The notes under the pieces were generated by a model. That model saw only the letters and a program-made list of their open reading frames with translations. It ran no database searches and was not told where the DNA came from. A stretch of 64,000 bases of DNA from Pelagomonas calceolata. Taxonomy: Eukaryota > Sar > Pelagophyceae > Pelagomonadales > Pelagomonadaceae. Positions 46,040 through 54,741 of the stretch are shown piece after piece (the first letter of the stretch is position 1; each line of letters begins with the position of its first letter). A program made the translations under genes and the position numbers. Location: the NCBI GenBank assembly GCA_918797485.1, contig CAKKNE010000001.1:2170001-2234000 (forward strand), written 5' to 3'.

Positions 46040-46288
46040 ATGTCTCCGCCGGGACCGCGGCGGCGCGACGCCTCCCCCGCGAGCCCGGCGTCGCTCGGCG
46101 GCGCCGACCGCTGGGAGCGCAAAAGTCCGGCGCCGACGCCGGCCGCTACAGTTCTGCGCGGGTGGAACCGGACGCCCGAGCAGCCCATGCCTGGCGCCCA
46201 GCCGCTCCCGGGCCTCATCGAAACGACTGCCCGGAAGAGCGCGCCGACCGACGACGACTCGGAGGATGAGGGCTGGGGGCGAGGGTAA
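46040..46288 (+). CDS. Possible protein tail, 82 residues
   Basis: An ATG frame rich in Pro, Arg and Ala that ends in an acidic tail (TDDDSEDEGWGRG) typical of a real C-terminus. It lies head-to-head with TPR copy 2, much as the AP2 tail does with TPR copy 1. It may be the last part of a truncated gene. No family is recognised, and antisense frames exist, so this is weak. Confidence 0.25.
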   Translation: MSPPGPRRRDASPASPASLGGADRWERKSPAPTPAATVLRGWNRTPEQPMPGAQPLPGLIETTARKSAPTDDDSEDEGWGRG

Positions 46289-46313
46289 TCCCGTCCGAGT
46301 CCTACTTGATATG

Positions 46314-48422
46314 TTACCCATCTTGTGCCGAAAGCACCGCTTCGATTGCGCCCGACACGCGGTCCATCGACGCGTAGTCCACGCCGACCAAACCACAGAA
46401 CGCCCGCACATCTAGCTGCAATTGCGCCGCGATCTTCCGCGAGTCCTCGGCCAGCGACGCCGTGTTGCCGCGCTTGGCCATGACGGTCTCGAATTGGGCC
46501 GCGTGGTCCAAGACGGCCAAAGCGCGCGTCTCCAGATGAACGGCGCACCGTTCCGACACCTCTGCTCGATCCGGCTGCGCGTCGCCCAGCAGCGCGCTCC
46601 ACGTCTCGTAGAATTGCGCGAGGGGCTCCGCGGCGTGCGCGACGTAGGAGGACGGCTCCGACGGCGGCTTCTGGCCCGTCAGGTGGTAGCGCGCGGCGAC
46701 GCCCTTGCAGGCCGCCAGTCGGCCATCAATCACATTCACGAGACCGTCCGCAGAATCCCGGCGGCACTCCTCGACCGTCCGGTCGCAGGCCCCCAACGCC
46801 TCGTCGCAGCCCGCAGCGAGTAACGCCGCGTCCTCGAGGCTCAGGTCCAGCAGGGCCTCGAAGCCGCTCGCGAGCGTCGCGCGGATGCGCGCCGAGAACG
46901 TCCCGCAGTCCACAGAACAGCGCGCGTGCGCGTCGTGGCCCTCCGCTCGCGCGGCGCGCGCCGCCAGGCCCGTCGCGCCGCGCTGGGCGAGCTCGAGCGC
47001 GAGCGCGCCGAAGGCGTCGCCGACCGCCGGCAGGAAGCGGTCTCCGGCCCAGCAGCGCTCGACGGCGCCGATTAACGCGGGCGCGGCGTCCTCCTCACTA
47101 GCCAACGCGCCGTCGACTGCCTGGATCAAATCGGCCCGGACGAGCTCGACGTAGACCGGCAGGTTCCACCTTTGTTCTAGCTCGGCCGTCTTCGCGTGGC
47201 CCCTCAGGCGCCGCCTCGCATGCCTCTCGGCGTCCCGATCCCCGCGACCGGCGATCGCCGCGAGGCCCTCGCGAAACGAATCCGTGGCCGCCACGGCCCG
47301 GTGCGCCGCGTCGGCGTCGCCGAGGTCAAACAACCCGGACAGCTCCGGCGTCTCTAATAAAGCCGCGCAGACGCGGCGCCAGACGCCCTCGCACAATAAA
47401 TCGACGCCTAATAACGACCCGGGCGGCGGCGGCTTCCTCTTATGTTTCCGCGCCTCGCGCTCGACGGCGCCGGGGACACCCCTTAACCCCAGGACGTCGT
47501 CGTCGACGCCGCGCGCGGCGACCTCGCACGCTCGGAGCGCGGCGCCGCAGCGCTCCTCGACGAACTCCAGCGTCGCGCGGTACATGGTGGGCAGGCCCGA
47601 CCGACTCCCCCGTTCCACGCCGTCCAGGCGGCCGCGCGTGTACGTCGCGCGCACGAACGCGTCCAGGACGCGCTCGCCGAAGAACGCCTCCAGCTGCGGG
47701 CCGCGGCCGAGCGCCGCCGCGGCGCGCAGCACGCGCCGGAGGCGCTCGTCGCTCTGAGCTTTGCCGAGGCGGCAGCACGTCGCGGCGAACTCGTCGTCGA
47801 TTTTCTGGGCGACATTCAAAGCGCACGCGTCTACGCGGTCCCGGCAGCCCTGGACGAAGCTCACGCGGTCGCCGTCGCGCAGTCCGTCGACGGCGCCGTC
47901 CAGCGCGGCCCGGAGATGTAGCGCGTCATGTGTGGCGCGCTCGACGTCGACGTTCGTATCCGCCAATCTCTTCTCGAGGTCGCTCAAAGTACTCGCGAAG
48001 CGTTTCACTTTATCCTTTTCCCGGTCCTCGCGGCGCTTCTCGCGTCTTTTCGCGAGCTCCTCCTCGAGCTTGGCCTGCTCGACGCCCGCCGTGGCCGCGG
48101 CCTTGGAGGCCTCGCCCTCCAGCGCTAGCAACGCGGCCTGCGTCGCCGCGGCGTCCTCGGCCGAGCCTTCCACGGACGTCGCGATGCGGAAGAAGTCGCG
48201 GTAGTTCTCGGCGACGAGGTCGAAGAGCTTCGCGTCCTCCTTCGCTTTATAATCTTCCAGCAACGAATGCATCGCAGCCATTTCCAGATGCGGCGCCGCG
48301 GCGTGGAGGGCGCTCAATAACTCCGGACCCGTCTTGCCGGCGTCGAGGGCGCGGCCGAGGGCCTCCTCGACGAGCTGTTGGCCGTCGTCGGGCGGCGGCG
48401 GCGGTGCTGCGAGCGCTGCCAT
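46314..48422 (-). CDS. COG2: Conserved oligomeric Golgi complex subunit 2
   Basis: 702 residues, mostly helical. The N-terminal ENYRDFFRIATSVEG follows the inrDYadFv.LstnLvG pattern of COG2, and the middle has RWNLPVYVELV and AVERCWAGDRFLPAVGDAF, close to the RWNLPVYFQ and RCWs.dvFLP.l signatures of COG2. An acidic/basic coiled coil lies at about 120-150 (KLEEELAKRREKRRED). COG is an octameric tether for retrograde vesicles at the Golgi; COG2 sits in lobe A. Length matches the family. Divergent from the gene at 48784; it faces TPR copy 2 downstream. Confidence 0.87.
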   Translation of the reverse strand: MAALAAPPPPPDDGQQLVEEALGRALDAGKTGPELLSALHAAAPHLEMAAMHSLLEDYKAKEDAKLFDLVAENYRDFFRIATSVEGSAEDAAATQAALLALEGEASKAAATAGVEQAKLEEELAKRREKRREDREKDKVKRFASTLSDLEKRLADTNVDVERATHDALHLRAALDGAVDGLRDGDRVSFVQGCRDRVDACALNVAQKIDDEFAATCCRLGKAQSDERLRRVLRAAAALGRGPQLEAFFGERVLDAFVRATYTRGRLDGVERGSRSGLPTMYRATLEFVEERCGAALRACEVAARGVDDDVLGLRGVPGAVEREARKHKRKPPPPGSLLGVDLLCEGVWRRVCAALLETPELSGLFDLGDADAAHRAVAATDSFREGLAAIAGRGDRDAERHARRRLRGHAKTAELEQRWNLPVYVELVRADLIQAVDGALASEEDAAPALIGAVERCWAGDRFLPAVGDAFGALALELAQRGATGLAARAARAEGHDAHARCSVDCGTFSARIRATLASGFEALLDLSLEDAALLAAGCDEALGACDRTVEECRRDSADGLVNVIDGRLAACKGVAARYHLTGQKPPSEPSSYVAHAAEPLAQFYETWSALLGDAQPDRAEVSERCAVHLETRALAVLDHAAQFETVMAKRGNTASLAEDSRKIAAQLQLDVRAFCGLVGVDYASMDRVSGAIEAVLSAQDG

Positions 48423-48783
48423 GTTTTGGGGCTTTTTGTATTTGGGGCCTTTGCTGTGCCTACGCGTGAGGCCGGCGAGCGCAGTCCTCGAGCTAAGTGA
48501 GAAACGCAGCGTCCAGGTGTTCTACCGACGCCAGGGCCTGGCTAGGAGGTCCAAGCCCGCGCCGCGGAGAGGCTAGCGGCAGTAAGACACTAGCTAAAAC
48601 GAGACGGCGTCGCTCTGCATCGTCTATCGCCTGCTACATGCACGCTGGCCCGCTTAACATGCGTTCATAAACACCAGACCCATGCGTGCCAGCTTTCACC
48701 CGCGAGAGTGCTCCTGAGATTGGCCCTGAGCCTCTCCATTGAGCCTGCGCACACTGCACCGCTGCGGGCAAGCCACCAGTCTC
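48423..48783. other. Divergent promoter interval with motif copy
   Basis: Shared by COG2 and the next plus-strand gene. Contains the motif at 48572-48600. No gene supported. Confidence 0.5.
48572..48600 (+). promoter_or_regulatory. Recurrent promoter motif, copy 5
   Basis: GCTAGCG, GC, AGTAAGACACTAGC, then TAAAAC. About 150 bases from the COG2 start and about 185-230 from the starts on the other side. Confidence 0.58.
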
Positions 48784-49563
48784 ATGCGGCACGCCCACAG
48801 CTTGCTCGCGCTGCAGGCCGCCGCAGCGATGGCCCCGCTGCCCTGGGGCAAACGGCCGTGCCAGGACTACCTCAAAGCGCTCCGAGAGCAAACGCCGGCG
48901 CGCCTCGACGACGGTCTAGTCGAGTGCCATCCGCTGCGCCACCTGCGCTGGACGGCCGGCGTCGCCGAGGATGATGAGGACAGTAGCCCGCTGCCGCCCC
49001 AGCTCGCCTTCGACGCGCGGAACAGCGCCTGCCACGCGGCGGGCGCGGCCGGCGTGGACTGGACCGCGGTCCTCCGCCACGCGAGGGCCTACCGCGGCGG
49101 CGCCCCAGTGCCGGTCGTCGACGTTTTGGACAATTGGCGCGTCGCCGCGGAGTCGCTCGAGGTCGTTATCGCGTGCGCGTGCGTCGATCGACGCGTGGTC
49201 GCGCGCCGCGGCGGCGGAGCCGGCGTCGCGCTCGATCTTGAGAGGGCGGCGCCGCTCCTCTCACGCGCCGGCGTGAGTGCGCCCGAGGTCGCCGCCGACC
49301 CGTTCCTCGACGGGGCGCGGACCTTGGTGCGGCCCGAGCGCCTCGCGAGCACGCGGGACCTCGAAGCGCCCGTCTGGCCCAAGGTCCTGCACTTCGCCGA
49401 GGTCATGGCGGGCCTGGACGCCGCCGCGCGGCGCGAGCGCTTCGGCGACGTGCCCGTCCGGCGCCTCGCGAACGGCGCCTGGGCCGCCGGGAGCCGGCAC
49501 CGCGTCGCGGCGGCCCGGCTGTGCGGTCTGGCGCTGGCGTGCCGTGTTGTGAAGAAATCTTAA
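48784..49563 (+). CDS. Unrecognised protein with weak ParB-like end
   Basis: ATG at 48784 gives 259 residues; the ATG at 48829 (MAPLPWGKRP) has a better context and may be the real start. A compact alpha/beta protein with PVPVVDVLDNWRV and, near the C-terminus, VRRLANGAWAAGSRHRVAAARLCGL, split here as VRRLANGAWAAG and SRHRVAAARLCGL, which recalls the GNHRvaAa.lG helix of ParB-like domains. That resemblance is weak. No membrane segment. It converges on the PH protein gene, 21 bases apart. Confidence 0.5.
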   Translation: MRHAHSLLALQAAAAMAPLPWGKRPCQDYLKALREQTPARLDDGLVECHPLRHLRWTAGVAEDDEDSSPLPPQLAFDARNSACHAAGAAGVDWTAVLRHARAYRGGAPVPVVDVLDNWRVAAESLEVVIACACVDRRVVARRGGGAGVALDLERAAPLLSRAGVSAPEVAADPFLDGARTLVRPERLASTRDLEAPVWPKVLHFAEVMAGLDAAARRERFGDVPVRRLANGAWAAGSRHRVAAARLCGLALACRVVKKS

Positions 49564-49584
49564 ATTGTGTAGTTAGTGATAGCG

Positions 49585-51861
49585 CTACCCCTCCTCCCGC
49601 GAGAGCGCGTCGCACTTCGCGTCGCGGACGGCGTCGTGCCAGGGCCGGATCTCGCCGGCGTCCGGTTTATAAGGAGGCGCCGGCGCGAGGCCCCGCAGGC
49701 CGCTCTGAGTATAGGGCACGGCGAAGTCGAAGGCGATGCCGCGGGGCCGCCCCGCGCCGCCCTTCTTCACGGTCAACCTCAAAATGCCCTTCTGCGCGAA
49801 GTACTTCGCCGACACGCAGTGCAACGGTAGCCGTTTGGTGGTCCCGACGTCGCAGCCCGCGCACCGCGGCGCGTAGTAGAGGACGTCGTCCCTTATGGCC
49901 GCGTGGACGAGGCGCCACCGCGATTCCCGGCAGCAGCAGCACTTCGTCGCGCGCCTCTTCAACAGTAACCCTTCGACCCGCAGCGTCCCTTCGGACAAAC
50001 AACCAACATCTCGCTGACTGACGTATTTCGACTTCTTGTAGCACTTCCAGAAGAACAGGCAGTCGTACCGACATCTTCGCCACTTGTATGCGCACCTACG
50101 TCTTCTTGCTCTTTCTTTCGCACAAAAGTCCGAGCAGCAGTCCCGCGCGACCTTCCGCTTGTAGTACCGCGTCGCACCGGTAAGCACGCCCCCCCTAAAT
50201 CCCCAATCTCTCGTCAACTGATCAATTGCATCATTCTCGACGTCCGTGACAAAGTCCCAGGCCGTCTTGCCCTGGATCCGGCCCTCTGTGTCTCTGCAAC
50301 CGGCGTCCAACGTTAACGAATCCTTGACGAACTCGCTGTCCTCCAACTCCTTCTGGGCCGCTATTCTAGCGTCCGTCTCCATTTCTAGTTCGAGTAGTTT
50401 CTCCTTGGCGGCCGTTTTATGCACATTGGACTCTTCGATGTGCTCGTCAACATGCTCAAAGAACGCGTCCAACTGAATCCTTAACTCCTCAATCCGAAAC
50501 CCCGCACACGCGACCTTCATGGGGTCGTGGTAGGGGTCCGCATTTGTTTGTGCCCGGTACATGACGGCCTTTTCGTGCGAGTAGGTCAGGTACTGATCTA
50601 GCGCGCCTCGTTGGAACACTGCTAACTCTTGAAGAGCGTCGGGCGCTCTTGCTTCATAGGACCACGTCAAATCAAACCGCACCAAGCCCTGGACCACTTC
50701 CGGGTCCTTCGCCGAGCGCAGTTCGCACCTGCCTCGTAATCGCACGTAATCAGCACCCCACGCAATCTGAGCCTTCCTCAACCCATAGAAGCGGCAGAGC
50801 TTCTCCGGTAATTTTGCGAACTTACCAGTACCCTTTTCTACAACTGAAGCCATCCTTCTTAAGTGCTGGAGCTTGACGCCCCAGTCGCCAAAATGATAAT
50901 TCTTGCCTTGATTCGGCGTCGCCGCGATTTCCAGGACCGCGGCGCAGTCCGGCGCGGGCGCCTCAAACACAGCAGCCCAGGCCGAGGCCTCGCCGGGCCC
51001 CTGTTTCGTGCCTCGCGTCGTCTCGAACCGTCTTTCCCGCAATACACATTCGATGGTCGGCCGCACCCTTTGCGTGGACAGGTGCTCGTAGGCTATTATG
51101 GAACATTTCAAGTAATTCGGTACGCGCTCAAAATGCTGCCTTACCTCATCTTCGGCCACGCGTCGCTTGAATAACCTATAATTAAGTTCGCCCCTTACGA
51201 GTTCCATGACGCCCGTCGCCTTCTGCACGCGGATCTCGTCGATCCTCAATATAACATCGCGCATCGGTTGCTTTGCACGATACCGTCGTATCTGATCACA
51301 AACCATCGCATAGACAGCAGTGACGTCACTCCAGTCCAGGGACATGCGAATATGTACAGCATCAGCCCAGCCCACGAAGCCGTAACTGCTTTCTTTCTCG
51401 ATCTCTACGTCCGTCATCGCGCATCCGAGCAACGTGAACACGATATGGAGTCGCGGAGACCCGCCGACCGCGTCTCTACCAATCCAGGGCGATATTAAGA
51501 CAGCGCCTATTTTAGCTCCTTCGCTGGGGTCCACGATCTGCCCGATCTTCGTAAAGGCCCATCCTAGTAAACAAGGACCCTCCAATACGAGCAAAATATA
51601 CGCAATCCAGACACATAAGGCAGCAACAAATCGCAAATACCACGAATCGCGGTCGTGGTAGCCCCAGAGACACAGCAAGCTCATCACTCCAAAGGCGTAC
51701 ATGCTTTGTCTGAGGGACTGCCGCCAGTCGTGCCGAAACGCAAAGGCGCTCCGCTTCGCGGCCTTCCGCGCGGCCTCCCGCTTCCGCGCGGCGGCCTCCT
51801 TGGCCCGTTCCTCGCGCGACTGCGCCTTCTTTTCTGTGTTGTCGGGGCAGCAGCAGCCCAT
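49585..51861 (-). CDS. Acylated membrane protein with C-terminal PH-like domain
   Basis: I start at the ATG at 51861 because it gives MGCCCPDN, an N-myristoylation Gly followed by three Cys for palmitoylation; a frame extension of 19 residues would destroy this. 758 residues. Next come a basic amphipathic helix, two hydrophobic segments (about 57-110, QSMYAFGVMSLLCLWGY, FVAALCVWIAYILLVL), a long beta-rich region of unknown family, a charged coiled coil, a Cys/Lys/Arg-rich stretch and a PH-like domain (TLRVEGLLLKRRATKC ... SRWRLVHAAIRDDVLYYAP). It probably works at a membrane contact or in signalling. Confidence 0.6.
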   Translation of the reverse strand: MGCCCPDNTEKKAQSREERAKEAAARKREAARKAAKRSAFAFRHDWRQSLRQSMYAFGVMSLLCLWGYHDRDSWYLRFVAALCVWIAYILLVLEGPCLLGWAFTKIGQIVDPSEGAKIGAVLISPWIGRDAVGGSPRLHIVFTLLGCAMTDVEIEKESSYGFVGWADAVHIRMSLDWSDVTAVYAMVCDQIRRYRAKQPMRDVILRIDEIRVQKATGVMELVRGELNYRLFKRRVAEDEVRQHFERVPNYLKCSIIAYEHLSTQRVRPTIECVLRERRFETTRGTKQGPGEASAWAAVFEAPAPDCAAVLEIAATPNQGKNYHFGDWGVKLQHLRRMASVVEKGTGKFAKLPEKLCRFYGLRKAQIAWGADYVRLRGRCELRSAKDPEVVQGLVRFDLTWSYEARAPDALQELAVFQRGALDQYLTYSHEKAVMYRAQTNADPYHDPMKVACAGFRIEELRIQLDAFFEHVDEHIEESNVHKTAAKEKLLELEMETDARIAAQKELEDSEFVKDSLTLDAGCRDTEGRIQGKTAWDFVTDVENDAIDQLTRDWGFRGGVLTGATRYYKRKVARDCCSDFCAKERARRRRCAYKWRRCRYDCLFFWKCYKKSKYVSQRDVGCLSEGTLRVEGLLLKRRATKCCCCRESRWRLVHAAIRDDVLYYAPRCAGCDVGTTKRLPLHCVSAKYFAQKGILRLTVKKGGAGRPRGIAFDFAVPYTQSGLRGLAPAPPYKPDAGEIRPWHDAVRDAKCDALSREEG

Positions 51862-52335
51862 CGTTCTGATCACGGGGCAGCCCTTCCTACGGTTAGGCGG
51901 TGTTGTGCGCGGTCGCACGCTGCGACGCCGGGCGCGGGCAGCTTTTGATGGATTTAGTAGGTACTACACGTGTCGCACGTGCAGCCGCGCGCCGGCGCGA
52001 GGCGGATTCGTGTCCGTTCCGCCCGTGCGCTTCACAACAACTTAATCGAACCCGCACGACACGATAAATCTGCTGCACGTAGCGAGCCTTCGCGAATCCT
52101 CTTGCGGGCGACCAATAGCGCGGTATTGATCCAGGATGATCACGCTAGCGTCTTGTAACACACTAGCCCTGCCAGCATCCAAGCTTTGAGGCGTTTTTGC
52201 GAAGCGCTGAGGCAGTCATTCCTCACGCAGTTCAAACCGTGCAACCATCTCGACGAGTTGCGCCGACTGCGCAAAAATCGAGCTTGCTCTTGCCGCGGAA
52301 CCGGCGAATCCAAGTCAGGCAGGCCAAGCACGCAG
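51862..52335. other. Divergent promoter interval with motif copy
   Basis: Shared by the acylated PH protein and the small plastid-targeted protein; holds the motif at 52144-52167. No gene supported. Confidence 0.5.
52144..52167 (+). promoter_or_regulatory. Recurrent promoter motif, copy 6
   Basis: GCTAGCG, TCT, TGTAACACACTAGC. 168 bases upstream of the ATG at 52336 and about 283 from the PH protein start. Confidence 0.58.
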
Positions 52336-52671
52336 ATGGTGCGCGCCGTATTAGCCGTCTTAGCCGTGTGCAGCACCACCGCCGCGTTCGCGCCGCCGCC
52401 GACCGCCCGCGCCGCCGCCGCGACGCGCCCGCGCGCGCAGAAGGAGCCCATGAGCGCCGACGGCACGAAAAAGCGCTCGGAGATGACGGACTGGGAGATC
52501 TACACGGACGGGGAATACGGCCGAGCCTTCAAGTTCCCCTGGGAGGTCGAAGCGACGGAGCTCACGACAATCGGCCACGCGATCCCGGCCGCGATCATAC
52601 TTTCGTTCTATCTCGTGCCGCTCGCGTACGGCGTTGCCACGGGGCGGATCGACCTCTCGTCTTTAAGTTGA
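52336..52671 (+). CDS. Small plastid-targeted single-span membrane protein
   Basis: 111 residues. MVRAVLAVLAVCSTTAAFAPPP is a signal peptide followed by the AF-P junction used for import into secondary plastids (written in two parts: MVRAVLAVLAVCS and TTAAFAPPP). A basic transit-like stretch follows, then a mature part starting about MSADGTKKRSEMTDWEIY, an aromatic segment GRAFKFPWEVE, and one membrane helix (GHAIPAAIILSFYLVPLAYG). It would sit in the thylakoid or inner envelope. I do not recognise the subunit; a small photosystem or complex accessory is possible. Confidence 0.65.
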   Translation: MVRAVLAVLAVCSTTAAFAPPPTARAAAATRPRAQKEPMSADGTKKRSEMTDWEIYTDGEYGRAFKFPWEVEATELTTIGHAIPAAIILSFYLVPLAYGVATGRIDLSSLS

Positions 52672-52706
52672 CATCATTCATATTTACACAAAAAGCTGGT
52701 GGCTCA

Positions 52707-53543
52707 CTACCACTTGTCCCCCCGGAAAGGCTTCGGGTCGCGGCCACAGCCGGGCGGCTCGCAGGCCATGAAGGAGAGGAGATAGAAGACGACCGCTATG
52801 GACAGGACCATGAGGACCCCGTCGAACACCGTCGGGCCCCGGCGCCGCGCCGCGTCCACGACGTCCGAGGGCGCCGGCGTCGGGCAGCGCCCGAGCGCCG
52901 CGACGGCGTCTTCCGAAGGGCCGTCGCATGCGGTGCAAAAGTCCGCGTGCGTGGCGCGCGCCGCCGTCGCATTATTTAAGGTCAGGTGGAGCTCCGTCAT
53001 GTAGGAGAGGGCCCCACAGTTCGCGGGCCACAGCTCCAGGGCCTTGTCGTAGTACGTTTTTGCGTGGTCGTAGTCGGGCGTGGCCTTCTTGCGGTTCACG
53101 AAGCCCAGATAGTTCCAGACCGCGCTCTCGCACTTGGAGGTGGTCTCGAGGCTCAGGTACGCCGTCGGGCACATCCCATTGACGTCGCAGCCGGCGCAGT
53201 GGTCTAGGACGCACCACAGGTAGGGCTCGGCCTTGTCGTACTGCTGCAGCTCCTCTATTAAAATTTCTGCGCACTCGTAGGTGGCGTGGCCGTGCTGCAC
53301 GTTGTCGTAGGCGTCCTCCATCGACGAGTAGTTCGCTACCAACAGAGACGGCGTCGGCGCGGTGGCGATGGTGCTCCGACAAGTCGAGGCGGCGACGGTC
53401 GTCGGCGCGAGCGTAGTTGGCTGCGGCATCGTGGGCTTCGGCGTCGGCGACGGGCGTGGGCGCGGGCGCGGGCTTGGCCGGCCACTGCCCGCGGCATCAA
53501 TCACGGCCGCCAGTTGTAAGAGACACCACGTTCGCGCATGCAT
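52707..53543 (-). CDS. TPR-like secretory-pathway membrane protein
   Basis: The ATG at 53543 gives MHARTWCLLQLAAVIDAAGS, a signal peptide; 278 residues. A Pro/Thr/Arg-rich mucin-like stretch (about 20-60) follows, then helical pairs with TPR spacing (AEILIEELQQYDKAEPYLWC, split as AEILIEELQQ and YDKAEPYLWC; then AKTYYDKALELWPANCGAL) with several Cys (CAGCDVNGMC, CTACDG), and a C-terminal membrane segment (GVLMVLSIAVVFYLLSFMAC). The topology suggests a luminal or extracellular TPR domain. Function unknown. Confidence 0.65.
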   Translation of the reverse strand: MHARTWCLLQLAAVIDAAGSGRPSPRPRPRPSPTPKPTMPQPTTLAPTTVAASTCRSTIATAPTPSLLVANYSSMEDAYDNVQHGHATYECAEILIEELQQYDKAEPYLWCVLDHCAGCDVNGMCPTAYLSLETTSKCESAVWNYLGFVNRKKATPDYDHAKTYYDKALELWPANCGALSYMTELHLTLNNATAARATHADFCTACDGPSEDAVAALGRCPTPAPSDVVDAARRRGPTVFDGVLMVLSIAVVFYLLSFMACEPPGCGRDPKPFRGDKW

Positions 53544-53805
53544 GATGACGAGTTGCTGTGCTGACTGATTGTGCTGACTGATTGTGCTCTGCGTGCGCAC
53601 GCTCAGAGAGCTGATTTTTGCACAGCGCGACGGCAACAACGCAGCGACCGTGTAGCGAAGATGAGCTGGCCGCAATTATGCGTCTGCGGCGAGCTTACGC
53701 GTGTGCAAACACCGCAGAGCCTCTCAAACTGGCTGAGCTCAGCATCCGCTCAGCGGCCCGGGGTCAACGCGACGAGACCGAGGATTGTTATACAGAGCCA
53801 TACCA

Positions 53806-54411
53806 TCATTCCCAGAAGCTTAGCCCCCCGGCCCGCTCGCCGCGGCAGTTGTGCGCGACCAACTTCCCCGGCGGCGGCCCGCTAAAAACAAAATGGCCCG
53901 AGAAGAAGTAGGGCCCTTCTTCAAGGACGTGGGGCAGCCAGACCCGGTCGTCGGCCCACATCCGATCGTAGGGTATTTCTTCCGGCGCGTGGAAGAGGCC
54001 CACCGCCTGGCCGCCGTCCACCGAAGCTTCATATACGAAAACGCGCATCGGTTCCTCGGAGCAGTCCCGGAACGTAAACAACATAACTCCTGTGCGCACG
54101 CACGACTCGACCTTGACGCCCGACGCCGCCACCGCCTCGGCCACCCGCGCATCGACGTCCTCGTTTTTCGAAAGCGCCAGGCCGAAGTGGAGCTTCCACC
54201 CCACAGCATTCGGCACCTCCAGCAATATGCACCTCGTCCGTCGATTGATGAAGAGCACCATCGCGTGCTCGCGGCAGTCGATCGACGCGTCGTCGACAAG
54301 AGTTATCTGTTGGAAGGGGTCCTTGGCACAATAGACCTCCTCGCCGTGGATGGGCTCGAACATGAGCGGTGCCGTCTGACTGTTCGTGAGCGGTGTCAGG
54401 TAGCTGGACAT
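53806..54411 (-). CDS. MTH1-like protein with a degenerate Nudix box
   Basis: 201 residues from the ATG at 54411 (MSSYLTPLTN). The C-terminal half is very close in pattern to human MTH1: APEEIPYDRMWADDRVWLP against LDQIPFKDMWPDDSYWFP, followed by FFSGHFVFSG against FHGYFKFQG. The part that should be the Nudix box (G x5 E x7 REUxEE xGU) reads NEDVDARVAEAVAASGV, so the Arg and the two metal-binding Glu are Ala. The fold and the nucleotide pocket may persist but hydrolysis of oxidised dNTPs is not expected. A non-ATG extension to 54573 is ignored. Confidence 0.72.
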   Translation of the reverse strand: MSSYLTPLTNSQTAPLMFEPIHGEEVYCAKDPFQQITLVDDASIDCREHAMVLFINRRTRCILLEVPNAVGWKLHFGLALSKNEDVDARVAEAVAASGVKVESCVRTGVMLFTFRDCSEEPMRVFVYEASVDGGQAVGLFHAPEEIPYDRMWADDRVWLPHVLEEGPYFFSGHFVFSGPPPGKLVAHNCRGERAGGLSFWE

Positions 54412-54741
54412 GGTGAGTGCTTGGGTGCGCAGCAGTGTGCAGAGCAGGCAGTGCCTTATTCGCATGCGGGACGGTCGTGCGGTGCGAAGGCGTACTGGAA
54501 TATGATCTATTCGCAGCCTGGTGCCCGTAAGCACGCCAGGCTCGAAAAGGGCAGCTAGCGTACTGTAAGACACTAGGAAGCGGCGCGACGACGACGGCGG
54601 CTAACGCAGCCTACGCGCGTAGCTCTGGCGTCGCTGTGATCGCAGCGCTGCAAACGTCTCGAAAAACCCAGCTCTTCGGCCAGAGCAGAGCAAAACCACC
54701 ACTGCCTCTCTCAGCCACTTTACGGGAGCAGCGCAGCAATC
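54412..54741. other. Divergent promoter interval with motif copy
   Basis: Shared by the MTH1-like and sulfotransferase genes; holds the motif at 54554-54580. No gene supported. Confidence 0.5.
54554..54580 (+). promoter_or_regulatory. Recurrent promoter motif, copy 7
   Basis: GCTAGCG, TAC, TGTAAGACACTAGG, then AAGC. About 143 bases from the MTH1-like start and 162 from the sulfotransferase start. Confidence 0.6.
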
